Assembly: GCF_905147365.1 (NCBI RefSeq)
Contig: NC_056417.1
Coordinates: forward strand, 7,524,501 to 7,588,500
Direction of reading: 5' to 3'
Source of the DNA: Aricia agestis
Taxonomy: Eukaryota; Arthropoda; Insecta; Lepidoptera; Lycaenidae
Length of the DNA stretch: 64,000 nucleotides
Position 1 is the first letter of the stretch, and the number at the start of each line of letters is the position of its first letter. A program made the position numbers and the translations under genes. The notes beneath the pieces were generated by a model. The model searched no databases. It was not told the DNA's origin and saw only the letters and a program-made list of their open reading frames with translations. Below are positions 1-11,788 of the stretch, in pieces.

Positions 1-100
1 AGATCAACTTCTAGTGTGATCTAAGACAAAGACCTAAAATATAGTTATTCTATATATTATTTATGTAGTAACAGACATTTACATAATTGACAATTTTTCT

Positions 101-151
101 TTTAAAGAGGGAATAGGGTAATAGGGGAGGGTAGGGATGGAAAGGGAAAAT
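101..151 (-). mobile_element. Possible SINE middle fragment
   Basis: AGAGGGAATAGGGTAATAGG followed by GGAGGGTAGGGATGG matches the reversed simple-sequence middle of the SINE copies elsewhere in the window. Neither end is preserved. Confidence 0.5.
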
Positions 152-893
152 AGATAATAGCACTTTAAACGATATCCATTCTCTCTTTCTCTCTAATGAC
201 CGGGATATTTCTAGTGCAATGAATAATTGAGTTTCTAAACTACTTAATAAGCCTCATGTGACTGAAAGTTTTTCGACGTCCAAACCGAATGACCTTGTGG
301 AAAAGCTCAGCTCTACATTTCACTAATGCTTTAGGGCAGGGGTTCCCAAACTTATTTTGTCCACTGCCCACTTTAAAAACAAAATATTTTTAGCGCCCCC
401 ATTGTTTCATTTACTTTTTTATCTTTATATAAATTAAAGGGTTTTTTCCGCAAATTTTGCAAAAATGCTTAATTAGTGGTTTTCAAACCATATTTTTAAC
501 ATTACCATACTTGCTTGCCACAAATTAAAACTAATGTGAGGCACTTAAAATACTTTGTGAGTATTTTAAATTGTTATTTATATTTGTACTAATAATAAAA
601 TTAAAATAAAATATATATTTAGGGGGCTCCCATACAAAAAACACAATCTTTTGCCAACTTTCGCTCAATAACGGTACGAAACACTTCGTGCGCGATTCCG
701 ACTCACCCTTGGCTGATTTTTTTATATATGCTCCACTTTATGATAATCTACAACACGAGTGCCTAGTTGAAACTTTAATTTTGCAATGTAGTTTGTGATT
801 TTCACAATATTATGCATTATATATTTTGGTAAAATATCGGGTTTGTTTCCTATTATCATGTAGCCATTCCATTTAGATAACATTAATAAGCGG
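152..893. other. Noncoding, repeat remnants only
   Basis: AT-rich. CAGGGGTTCCCAAACTT at 337-353 resembles a hAT-type terminal repeat, without a visible partner. GGGGGCTCCCATACAAAAAA at 620 matches the dispersed repeat seen in full near 31,000-31,420. No coding signal seen. Confidence 0.5.
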
Positions 894-971
894 GTGAAAG
901 CTATTATTATATTACTAGCCTATAACCGCGGCTCCAGCTGCTTAAAAATATATAGGTATCTTAAGAACCAT

Positions 972-1077
972 AAGGCCGGCAACGCACCTGCAGCTCGTCT
1001 AATGATGCGAGTGTCCATGGGCGACGGTAGTTGCTTTCCATCAGGTGACCCGTTTGCCCCCTTATTTTATAAAAAAA
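972..1077 (+). mobile_element. Metulj-like SINE, 3' fragment
   Basis: Only the last ~105 bp: GGCCGGCAACGCACCTGCAG through CATCAGGTGACCCG to an A-run. The short reading frame through it is not a gene. Confidence 0.78.
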
Positions 1078-1524
1078 GCCTACTTTTTTACAATAAAAGT
1101 AGCCGACGTGGTTTACTCTATCACCGTGCCGAATTTTAACTAAATATGATGTAAATCCGCCCTTACCCTATAGGGTAAGGGGGGATTTATATATTTATAT
1201 ATATTATAAGGGTAGAATATATTCTATATGCAACCAAATGACCTTTCCTTTGGATAAAACATGAATGTTAGTGTATACTAATTTACTAAACGAAGGACAA
1301 TATATATCCTATTATTGGCAGTCATCCCATTATTGATACCTTAGATTTGTTTCAAGTAGGAATGCCAATAATATTTTTAATGTCATTGATTCTTCCATTT
1401 TAATAATGACTGTTTGAAGAAGTTACATAATGTAAATATAATATAATCGCTGTTAAGCTTTTGTGTACTAGCCCACATTATTTTTGTTGAATTATAAATG
1501 AAGTCTTATTCTAAATGGTCTTAA

Positions 1525-2803
1525 CACTAGAAAGACCGGAATTCTGAACTTCCTAGAAAAACCAAGAGCGGTCAAATGACCCAACGTATGTTTTTACATT
1601 TTTTGTGTGTCTTACTATCTTGCTTTTGCATTTTATTGATAATTTAATTATTTATAAATGTAACTAAATTAAATTATAGTACAAATATTCAGGAAATTTA
1701 TTTAAAAAAGCATTTTATAGACCTGCTACTGATATAATGACATTATAATGACTCCAAAATATTTATTGGTTTTGTTCCTGTATTTGAGCATAAAACACAA
1801 TTTTTTCAGATTTTATATTTTCTCATTTTAGCAATAGAATGGTAAAGTTACTCTCATGAACAGTAATTCACGTCTAGACGCCATGAACATCTTGATGAAA
1901 ATACCCTATTGGAGGACAAAACTATTATTATTTCGTGTCGTATTTTTGGTCCCAATATAAAAATCTTTTATCACTAAAGCTAAAAAAGTACGAAAATATG
2001 CTTTAGAAATGAAATATACTTGAAATTAGCATAAATATAACAATTTTTATCATAATATTTTCATATAACTACAATTTCGCAACCTTTAGTTTGTTATTTG
2101 CTTCGTTTGTGTAGGTAAAACAAAAAATTAAATTAACTCAGCATAAATATTTTATTGAAATTCGAACTACTAATAAACCCTGGCTGTGTAAGGTCAACTC
2201 AAGCAACAATACTATGAAAATGGACACAGATTTTTGTAGTAACGTTGATAATTTTCAAAAAACAGGGTTTCATTAGGCAAAAAACTTGAAATACGTTACA
2301 ATATCAAAACAGGCAAGGCAAAAGGTTTTATTTGTGCACATACTATATTTGTAAATATATTACCATTATTTTCATATATAAAAATGTGAAATTTTAGACT
2401 ATTTATGTAAATAAAAGTATTTATCCCACTTTTGTCCTATGAGTCATTGACAAGTCTATTTCAGTCAAGTTTTTTATACATTTTAAATCAAATTTCAAAT
2501 AAAATACATAAACAAAACATAATAATAAAAAAAAATTTGAAAGAAAAATAAAACTTGCAAGAAAAACCCACTTTCTTTAGAAATTTTATTCAAGCGGTCA
2601 ATTGACCACTGCGGTCTTTTTAGGTAGGTTGTTATTTAAAACTTATAATTATTAGGCAATCATTAAAAACACGTTATCTCAATTTAAACTATCGAAAATT
2701 ATTAAATGTCACGAGAAGAAAACTAATTTCACGCAACGGTAACGAAAATATCGCAAATTAAAAATGAAAATGCGGTCATTTGACCGCTCCGGTCTTTCTA
2801 GTG
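1525..2803. mobile_element. Non-autonomous piggyBac-type element
   Basis: Bounded by TTAA duplications (1521-1524 and 2804-2807). Perfect 15-bp terminal inverted repeats CACTAGAAAGACCGG / CCGGTCTTTCTAGTG. Subterminal GCGGTCA...TGACC motifs recur at both ends and near 2593. TTAA targets are characteristic of the piggyBac superfamily. The 1,279-bp interior is very AT-rich with no transposase frame, so it must depend on a transposase elsewhere. Confidence 0.85.
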
Positions 2804-2807
2804 TTAA

Positions 2808-3517
2808 GAACATAACTACATTCAAACTTAATACGTATTTTTATCGGATAATTATTATACGTTTTCGTTTCGTTTATCGTTTAAAACCCACAAAGAAAAA
2901 AAAAGTGCCAATAATCGGATATTTTACCCTATTACGTAATAATGATAGTAAAATTGAGCATTTAGTGCAGCGAACCGCGTCAGCTTGTTATTAGGGCACT
3001 CCGCTGGAGATAAGCCTTAAAATACACCAGTAATGAGCACAGCCTAACTGGATATAAATTTAAGAGGATTTTTAGCTTACGTATTCTAGGGATTAGATAG
3101 ACGATGTATGCGGACACTGCCATGGCATTATTTGCATCGAGTTTAATACTTGATCTAGTTTATAAGGCCAATAAATTAGTGAAATGGAAAATAGTCATTG
3201 AAGGAAATAAACACTATATAATGTGTCCTGACATCACTCTCCGATCCCTTAATGTCATGATGTATATGCATATTTTATCGACAAATTGGCTCTCAAATTT
3301 TTTCTCTCTCGTGGCAGCCATTTTGGTTTTTCTCTGGCTTTCATATTAATCGAACCAATACTTATGTAAACTATCCACAACTGGCCGGCCGCCAAAACTA
3401 AAACAAAAAAACCGTCCAACTGGACGTAATAAACGAAAAAACATACAAAAAACCGTGAGCGACATATTATTATGTCGCTTACGGTTAATTTCGCTTCGTC
3501 GATCGCTTACGCTTGAA
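2808..3517. other. Noncoding DNA left of the tandem array
   Basis: Contains an 81-codon open frame (3104-3349) of hydrophobic, unrecognised sequence with no supporting signals. A strong hairpin lies at 3451-3486 (15-bp arms AACCGTGAGCGACAT / ATGTCGCTTACGGTT with one mismatch, 6-nt loop). Confidence 0.45.
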
Positions 3518-4714
3518 GGTATATTTCAATATACCTTTGTACATTTCAATTTTATACACAAAAACTTCAATAACCTAGTTACTATCTGTTTAACGGATAA
3601 AAGGTTTTTCACGTGAGCTGAAACCTTTGTTGTTAATCCTGTGAAGACTTAGCAAAGTATTATGGACAAGCGCTTTCTTGTAAAGCGCAAACTTAGATCA
3701 GTTTTGCTAAACACAATTTAATGGTGGAACTTTACGGTAATCCCCTTTCGAAGACACTGAAACCTTTAATTTTTTGGCCTAAATATTTTCCGACAAAAAA
3801 TGAAAATTAAAGATTATAAGACGTTTAATTACGATTTATAACAAAAGGATAAATAATTAAGATTTTTGAGTACACAACAAAATGCAAAGCTGCTATTTAT
3901 TCTATAGTTATATTAAAAATGCGAAGTGTGTCTGTCTATCACCTTTTACCCTCTAACCACTGAAATTTTGATGTAAAAAGATACTTTAAGTCTCGGAAAA
4001 GAACATAGAATTATTTTATACCGAATAAAACGGTTTCCTACCTATTTAGGGGAAAAAAGTTGCGTGCAACAACTATATTACAATAGCATAGCGAGAAATC
4101 ATAACTTAGTACTTAGATCATTCTACCTCCCATCACGGTAATAAAGCAACCGATTACACTCCAAGAAAATACCTGAATGGTCCTAAAGCGTTTTTCTAAA
4201 ACCATCCAGCTTACCGAGTCGTACTTTTATTACATTCAAATTATATTTTAAGCCGGCCTGGAAAATTATTCCATCCGAGAAAATTGCAGAAACTCTAATT
4301 TCCCGTAGATAAGTGGCTAGAAGCGACTGCACCAGTTTCCAGCCAACTCCATAATAACTTTCATATTCAATAAAAATATTGTTGTTATATGGTTGAATTT
4401 ACCACACATTAAAATATTTTAATAATCATAAATCATAATATACGAAGAACGAATATTATTATTAAAATAAACGAAACAGACCAAAACCAACCAACGAAAC
4501 GAAACCAGGACGAAAAATCATAAAAATTTACATTTCTGTTTAAAGTTAATTTACACGATAAGAAATATTTGAGAACTACAATGATTAATAATGATAATAT
4601 GACGATTCATGATTATAAACACTGAAACTGACTACAAATTTAGCCTGAAACGTGTTTTAACTATTATTAAATCAAAATTTAATTTAAAACATACTATGCA
4701 AAATATATATATTA

Positions 4715-5082
4715 CTAGCTGTCCCGGTGAACTTCGTGTCACTTTAAAACCTTCCCTGGACTTCTACGAATATTTTAAGACTAAAATTAGCCCAACCCGT
4801 TCAGCTGTTTTCGAGTTTTAGCGTTACTAACATAATTGAAAATCCATTTTTATATATTTGACTTTTAAGTATTATCACAAATATTTTGTATGGGAGTATA
4901 GAAAAGTATTGTTTTTAGACTTTTTCAGGAAATTTAATTTTTTTTTTAGAATTTTTCCCTCCTTAAGAACCATTCCTCGTACTTCAAGGAATATTTTAAA
5001 TAAAGAATTAGCGAAATCGGTCCAACCGTTCTCGAGTTTTGCGCTTAGCAACACATTCAGCGACTCATTTTTATATTATAGA
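4715..5082 (-). mobile_element. Small non-autonomous Helitron in array unit 1
   Basis: On the minus strand it begins TCTATAATATAAAAATGAG, contains CTCGAGAACGGTTGGACCGA, and ends GGGACAGCTAG, inserted between host A and T. Those are standard Helitron ends (5' TC, 3' CTRR, AT target). It seems to contain two similar halves, suggesting an internal duplication. Confidence 0.7.
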
Positions 5083-5154
5083 TAAATAATATGTATATAT
5101 TATAAATTTTTATATTATGTATTTAATCCGATATTCTCATGCACACTTATTTTT

Positions 5155-6335
5155 ATGAACAAAAATTTTATAAAGTACACGTTAATACTTGTTTACCTAA
5201 TATTAAGGCATCTTGCATCTAATAACAATTATAATGTTAAGACACCTTTTGGTAAAACTGCTTATGTTATACATTCTTTAATGGCTGATAATAATATATC
5301 CTTGTATTACCAGAACTGTCGTGGGCTCCGCACAAAGCTGCATACTTTATACATAAACATCCTGTCGCATTATTACGATTTAATTGTTCTTACAGAAACA
5401 TGGTTACACAGAGATATCTTGGATAGTGAGTTTATGGACTCGAGGTACATAGTGTATCGCAGTGACCGTGACCGAGCGGCCACGGCGCGGCGGGACTGCG
5501 GCGGTGTGTGGGTGGCGGTGCGGCGCGGGCTGGCGGCGCGCGCGCTGGCACTTCGCGGCGACACGCTCGCGCCGCCCACCGCCGCCGCCCGGGCGCCCCC
5601 GCCCATCGTTGACTATGTAATCTTGCAACTTTTCGCGGGCAATTCAACTCACATTATATGCGCCGTCTATATTCCACCTAATCAGAAAACTGATGTGTAT
5701 TCTTCTTTTTATAACTACGTACAGGATCATTTACACAAACTTATCAATTGTTGGAGATTTTAACTTACCTTCACTAGATTGGTGTTTAAATGGCCCTACT
5801 TTAAGCCCTATTTCTAATAGTTATAACCCCACAAATATAGAATTAATTAATTTCATATCTTTAAACAATCTCTCTCAATTAAATAGCATAATGAATAGCA
5901 ATGATCACGTCTTAGATTTGTTTATTAGCAACGTAACTGACTGCAAAATTTCAGCTGCACCCACACCTCTTGTTCTACCGGACGAGCACCATATATTTAC
6001 AATTTAATTAAATTATATGTTCCAATTAAAATAAACGATCACAATATCCATGTTGGTTTACCAAGGCATTAATACACATTTTCAATGATAAAAATCGAGC
6101 TTGGATAAAATGGAAAAAATATGGTTGTGATTCTGACTATAATAATTTTGCTATGTATAGGAGTAGATTCAAATCTGAATGTGACAAATGTTATAAAGAT
6201 TATATAGAAAATGTAGAGCATAGTATCCATTGCAACATCAAATATTTTTGGACTTATATCTCCAACAAGAGAAATAATTCTACTCTTCCAGACTCTGTTT
6301 TCTATAAAAATGAAACGGGTAATAACCCAGAAAAA
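5155..6335 (+). pseudogene. LINE endonuclease domain, broken (array unit 1)
   Basis: Apurinic-type endonuclease of a jockey/CR1-like LINE: YYQNCRGLRTKLHTL (catalytic Asn), VLTETWLH (Glu), AVYIPPNQ, then a frameshift before VGDFNLPSLDW and HVLDLFISNV. Where the family has Ser-Asp-His this copy reads DEHH. A stop at 6006 separates it from the linker frame at 6153. The strip 5466-5615 is extremely GC-rich compared with its surroundings. Cannot make an active enzyme. Confidence 0.85.
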
Positions 6336-7532
6336 GGTATATTTCAATATACCTTTGTACATTTCAATTTTATACACAAAAACTTCAATAACCTAGTTAC
6401 TATCTGTTTAACGGATAAAAGGTTTTTCACGTGAGCTGAAACCTTTGTTGTTAATCCTGTGAAGACTTAGCAAAGTATTATGGACAAGCGCTTTCTTGTA
6501 AAGCGCAAACTTAGATCAGTTTTGCTAAACACAATTTAATGGTGGAACTTTACGGTAATCCCCTTTCGAAGACACTGAAACCTTTAATTTTTTGGCCTAA
6601 ATATTTTCCGACAAAAAATGAAAATTAAAGATTATAAGACGTTTAATTACGATTTATAACAAAAGGATAAATAATTAAGATTTTTGAGTACACAACAAAA
6701 TGCAAAGCTGCTATTTATTCTATAGTTATATTAAAAATGCGAAGTGTGTCTGTCTATCACCTTTTACCCTCTAACCACTGAAATTTTGATGTAAAAAGAT
6801 ACTTTAAGTCTCGGAAAAGAACATAGAATTATTTTATACCGAATAAAACGGTTTCCTACCTATTTAGGGGAAAAAAGTTGCGTGCAACAACTATATTACA
6901 ATAGCATAGCGAGAAATCATAACTTAGTACTTAGATCATTCTACCTCCCATCACGGTAATAAAGCAACCGATTACACTCCAAGAAAATACCTGAATGGTC
7001 CTAAAGCGTTTTTCTAAAACCATCCAGCTTACCGAGTCGTACTTTTATTACATTCAAATTATATTTTAAGCCGGCCTGGAAAATTATTCCATCCGAGAAA
7101 ATTGCAGAAACTCTAATTTCCCGTAGATAAGTGGCTAGAAGCGACTGCACCAGTTTCCAGCCAACTCCATAATAACTTTCATATTCAATAAAAATATTGT
7201 TGTTATATGGTTGAATTTACCACACATTAAAATATTTTAATAATCATAAATCATAATATACGAAGAACGAATATTATTATTAAAATAAACGAAACAGACC
7301 AAAACCAACCAACGAAACGAAACCAGGACGAAAAATCATAAAAATTTACATTTCTGTTTAAAGTTAATTTACACGATAAGAAATATTTGAGAACTACAAT
7401 GATTAATAATGATAATATGACGATTCATGATTATAAACACTGAAACTGACTACAAATTTAGCCTGAAACGTGTTTTAACTATTATTAAATCAAAATTTAA
7501 TTTAAAACATACTATGCAAAATATATATATTA

Positions 7533-7900
7533 CTAGCTGTCCCGGTGAACTTCGTGTCACTTTAAAACCTTCCCTGGACTTCTACGAATATTTTAAGACT
7601 AAAATTAGCCCAACCCGTTCAGCTGTTTTCGAGTTTTAGCGTTACTAACATAATTGAAAATCCATTTTTATATATTTGACTTTTAAGTATTATCACAAAT
7701 ATTTTGTATGGGAGTATAGAAAAGTATTGTTTTTAGACTTTTTCAGGAAATTTAATTTTTTTTTTAGAATTTTTCCCTCCGTAAGAACCATTCCTCGTAC
7801 TTCAAGGAATATTTTAAATAAAGAATTAGCGAAATCGGTCCAACCGTTCTCGAGTTTTGCGCTTAGCAACACATTCAGCGACTCATTTTTATATTATAGA
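7533..7900 (-). mobile_element. Small non-autonomous Helitron in array unit 2
   Basis: Same element as 4715-5082, carried along by the segmental triplication. Confidence 0.7.
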
Positions 7901-7972
7901 TAAATAATATGTATATATTATAAATTTTTATATTATGTATTTAATCCGATATTCTCATGCACACTTATTTTT

Positions 7973-9153
7973 ATGAACAAAAATTTTATAAAGTACACGT
8001 TAATACTTGTTTACCTAATATTAAGGCATCTTGCATCTAATAACAATTATAATGTTAAGACACCTTTTGGTAAAACTGCTTATGTTATACATTCTTTAAT
8101 GGCTGATAATAATATATCCTTGTATTACCAGAACTGTCGTGGGCTCCGCACAAAGCTGCATACTTTATACATAAACATCCTGTCGCATTATTACGATTTA
8201 ATTGTTCTTACAGAAACATGGTTACACAGAGATATCTTGGATAGTGAGTTTATGGACTCGAGGTACATAGTGTATCGCAGTGACCGTGACCGAGCGGCCA
8301 CGGCGCGGCGGGACTGCGGCGGTGTGTGGGTGGCGGTGCGGCGCGGGCTGGCGGCGCGCGCGCTGGCACTTCGCGGCGACACGCTCGCGCCGCCCACCGC
8401 CGCCGCCCGGGCGCCCCCGCCCATCGTTGACTATGTAATCTTGCAACTTTTCGCGGGCAATTCAACTCACATTATATGCGCCGTCTATATTCCACCTAAT
8501 CAGAAAACTGATGTGTATTCTTCTTTTTATAACTACGTACAGGATCATTTACACAAACTTATCAATTGTTGGAGATTTTAACTTACCTTCACTAGATTGG
8601 TGTTTAAATGGCCCTACTTTAAGCCCTATTTCTAATAGTTATAACCCCACAAATATAGAATTAATTAATTTCATATCTTTAAACAATCTCTCTCAATTAA
8701 ATAGCATAATGAATAGCAATGATCACGTCTTAGATTTGTTTATTAGCAACGTAACTGACTGCAAAATTTCAGCTGCACCCACACCTCTTGTTCTACCGGA
8801 CGAGCACCATATATTTACAATTTAATTAAATTATATGTTCCAATTAAAATAAACGATCACAATATCCATGTTGGTTTACCAAGGCATTAATACACATTTT
8901 CAATGATAAAAATCGAGCTTGGATAAAATGGAAAAAATATGGTTGTGATTCTGACTATAATAATTTTGCTATGTATAGGAGTAGATTCAAATCTGAATGT
9001 GACAAATGTTATAAAGATTATATAGAAAATGTAGAGCATAGTATCCATTGCAACATCAAATATTTTTGGACTTATATCTCCAACAAGAGAAATAATTCTA
9101 CTCTTCCAGACTCTGTTTTCTATAAAAATGAAACGGGTAATAACCCAGAAAAA
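7973..9153 (+). pseudogene. LINE endonuclease domain, broken (array unit 2)
   Basis: Same frames and the same defects as 5155-6335, so the frameshift predates the triplication. Confidence 0.85.
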
Positions 9154-10350
9154 GGTATATTTCAATATACCTTTGTACATTTCAATTTTATACACAAAAA
9201 CTTCAATAACCTAGTTACTATCTGTTTAACGGATAAAAGGTTTTTCACGTGAGCTGAAACCTTTGTTGTTAATCCTGTGAAGACTTAGCAAAGTATTATG
9301 GACAAGCGCTTTCTTGTAAAGCGCAAACTTAGATCAGTTTTGCTAAACACAATTTAATGGTGGAACTTTACGGTAATCCCCTTTCGAAGACACTGAAACC
9401 TTTAATTTTTTGGCCTAAATATTTTCCGACAAAAAATGAAAATTAAAGATTATAAGACGTTTAATTACGATTTATAACAAAAGGATAAATAATTAAGATT
9501 TTTGAGTACACAACAAAATGCAAAGCTGCTATTTATTCTATAGTTATATTAAAAATGCGAAGTGTGTCTGTCTATCACCTTTTACCCTCTAACCACTGAA
9601 ATTTTGATGTAAAAAGATACTTTAAGTCTCGGAAAAGAACATAGAATTATTTTATACCGAATAAAACGGTTTCCTACCTATTTAGGGGAAAAAAGTTGCG
9701 TGCAACAACTATATTACAATAGCATAGCGAGAAATCATAACTTAGTACTTAGATCATTCTACCTCCCATCACGGTAATAAAGCAACCGATTACACTCCAA
9801 GAAAATACCTGAATGGTCCTAAAGCGTTTTTCTAAAACCATCCAGCTTACCGAGTCGTACTTTTATTACATTCAAATTATATTTTAAGCCGGCCTGGAAA
9901 ATTATTCCATCCGAGAAAATTGCAGAAACTCTAATTTCCCGTAGATAAGTGGCTAGAAGCGACTGCACCAGTTTCCAGCCAACTCCATAATAACTTTCAT
10001 ATTCAATAAAAATATTGTTGTTATATGGTTGAATTTACCACACATTAAAATATTTTAATAATCATAAATCATAATATACGAAGAACGAATATTATTATTA
10101 AAATAAACGAAACAGACCAAAACCAACCAACGAAACGAAACCAGGACGAAAAATCATAAAAATTTACATTTCTGTTTAAAGTTAATTTACACGATAAGAA
10201 ATATTTGAGAACTACAATGATTAATAATGATAATATGACGATTCATGATTATAAACACTGAAACTGACTACAAATTTAGCCTGAAACGTGTTTTAACTAT
10301 TATTAAATCAAAATTTAATTTAAAACATACTATGCAAAATATATATATTA

Positions 10351-10718
10351 CTAGCTGTCCCGGTGAACTTCGTGTCACTTTAAAACCTTCCCTGGACTTC
10401 TACGAATATTTTAAGACTAAAATTAGCCCAACCCGTTCAGCTGTTTTCGAGTTTTAGCGTTACTAACATAATTGAAAATCCATTTTTATATATTTGACTT
10501 TTAAGTATTATCACAAATATTTTGTATGGGAGTATAGAAAAGTATTGTTTTTAGACTTTTTCAGGAAATTTAATTTTTTTTTTAGAATTTTTCCCTCCGT
10601 AAGAACCATTCCTCGTACTTCAAGGAATATTTTAAATAAAGAATTAGCGAAATCGGTCCAACCGTTCTCGAGTTTTGCGCTTAGCAACACATTCAGCGAC
10701 TCATTTTTATATTATAGA
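10351..10718 (-). mobile_element. Small non-autonomous Helitron in array unit 3
   Basis: Same element as 4715-5082, carried along by the segmental triplication. Confidence 0.7.
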
Positions 10719-10790
10719 TAAATAATATGTATATATTATAAATTTTTATATTATGTATTTAATCCGATATTCTCATGCACACTTATTTTT

Positions 10791-11788
10791 ATGAACAAAA
10801 ATTTTATAAAGTACACGTTAATACTTGTTTACCTAATATTAAGGCATCTTGCATCTAATAACAATTATAATGTTAAGACACCTTTTGGTAAAACTGCTTA
10901 TGTTATACATTCTTTAATGGCTGATAATAATATATCCTTGTATTACCAGAACTGTCGTGGGCTCCGCACAAAGCTGCATACTTTATACATAAACATCCTG
11001 TCGCATTATTACGATTTAATTGTTCTTACAGAAACATGGTTACACAGAGATATCTTGGATAGTGAGTTTATGGACTCGAGGTACATAGTGTATCGCAGTG
11101 ACCGTGACCGAGCGGCCACGGCGCGGCGGGACTGCGGCGGTGTGTGGGTGGCGGTGCGGCGCGGGCTGGCGGCGCGCGCGCTGGCACTTCGCGGCGACAC
11201 GCTCGCGCCGCCCACCGCCGCCGCCCGGGCGCCCCCGCCCATCGTTGACTATGTAATCTTGCAACTTTTCGCGGGCAATTCAACTCACATTATATGCGCC
11301 GTCTATATTCCACCTAATCAGAAAACTGATGTGTATTCTTCTTTTTATAACTACGTACAGGATCATTTACACAAACTTATCAATTGTTGGAGATTTTAAC
11401 TTACCTTCACTAGATTGGTGTTTAAATGGCCCTACTTTAAGCCCTATTTCTAATAGTTATAACCCCACAAATATAGAATTAATTAATTTCATATCTTTAA
11501 ACAATCTCTCTCAATTAAATAGCATAATGAATAGCAATGATCACGTCTTAGATTTGTTTATTAGCAACGTAACTGACTGCAAAATTTCAGCTGCACCCAC
11601 ACCTCTTGTTCTACCGGACGAGCACCATATATTTACAATTTAATTAAATTATATGTTCCAATTAAAATAAACGATCACAATATCCATGTTGGTTTACCAA
11701 GGCATTAATACACATTTTCAATGATAAAAATCGAGCTTGGATAAAATGGAAAAAATATGGTTGTGATTCTGACTATAATAATTTTGCT
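10791..11788 (+). pseudogene. LINE endonuclease domain, broken (array unit 3)
   Basis: Same frames and defects as 5155-6335. This copy is continuous with the reverse transcriptase remnant that follows. Confidence 0.85.

Larger units (their letters stand above)
3518..6335 (+). repeat. Tandem array unit 1 (2,818 bp)
   Basis: First of three head-to-tail copies. Content in order: about 1.2 kb of unrecognised AT-rich DNA, a 368-bp Helitron (4715-5082, minus), then the broken endonuclease half of a LINE (5155-6335). It ends inside the LINE and abuts the start of unit 2. It differs from the other units at 4963 (T instead of G), the only difference I saw in coding-frame comparison. Confidence 0.95.
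6336..9153 (+). repeat. Tandem array unit 2 (2,818 bp)
   Basis: Identical period and content to unit 1. The junction at 6335/6336 fuses the LINE linker to the unit start and makes a chimeric 93-codon frame (6153-6434). It carries G at 7781 where unit 1 has T. Confidence 0.95.

Noticed and set aside
337..353. A complete hAT transposon
   Set aside because: Only one terminal-repeat-like end is visible, with no reversed partner and no 8-bp duplication found.
3104..3349. 81-codon frame as a host gene
   Set aside because: Unrecognised hydrophobic sequence in repeat-rich DNA, no splice or polyadenylation context; not distinguishable from chance.
5373..5647. Three overlapping minus-strand frames across the GC-rich LINE segment (and the same in units 2 and 3)
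   Set aside because: They are shadows of the GC-rich LINE coding strip: Ala/Arg/Pro repeats with no motif, while the plus strand has ordered endonuclease motifs.
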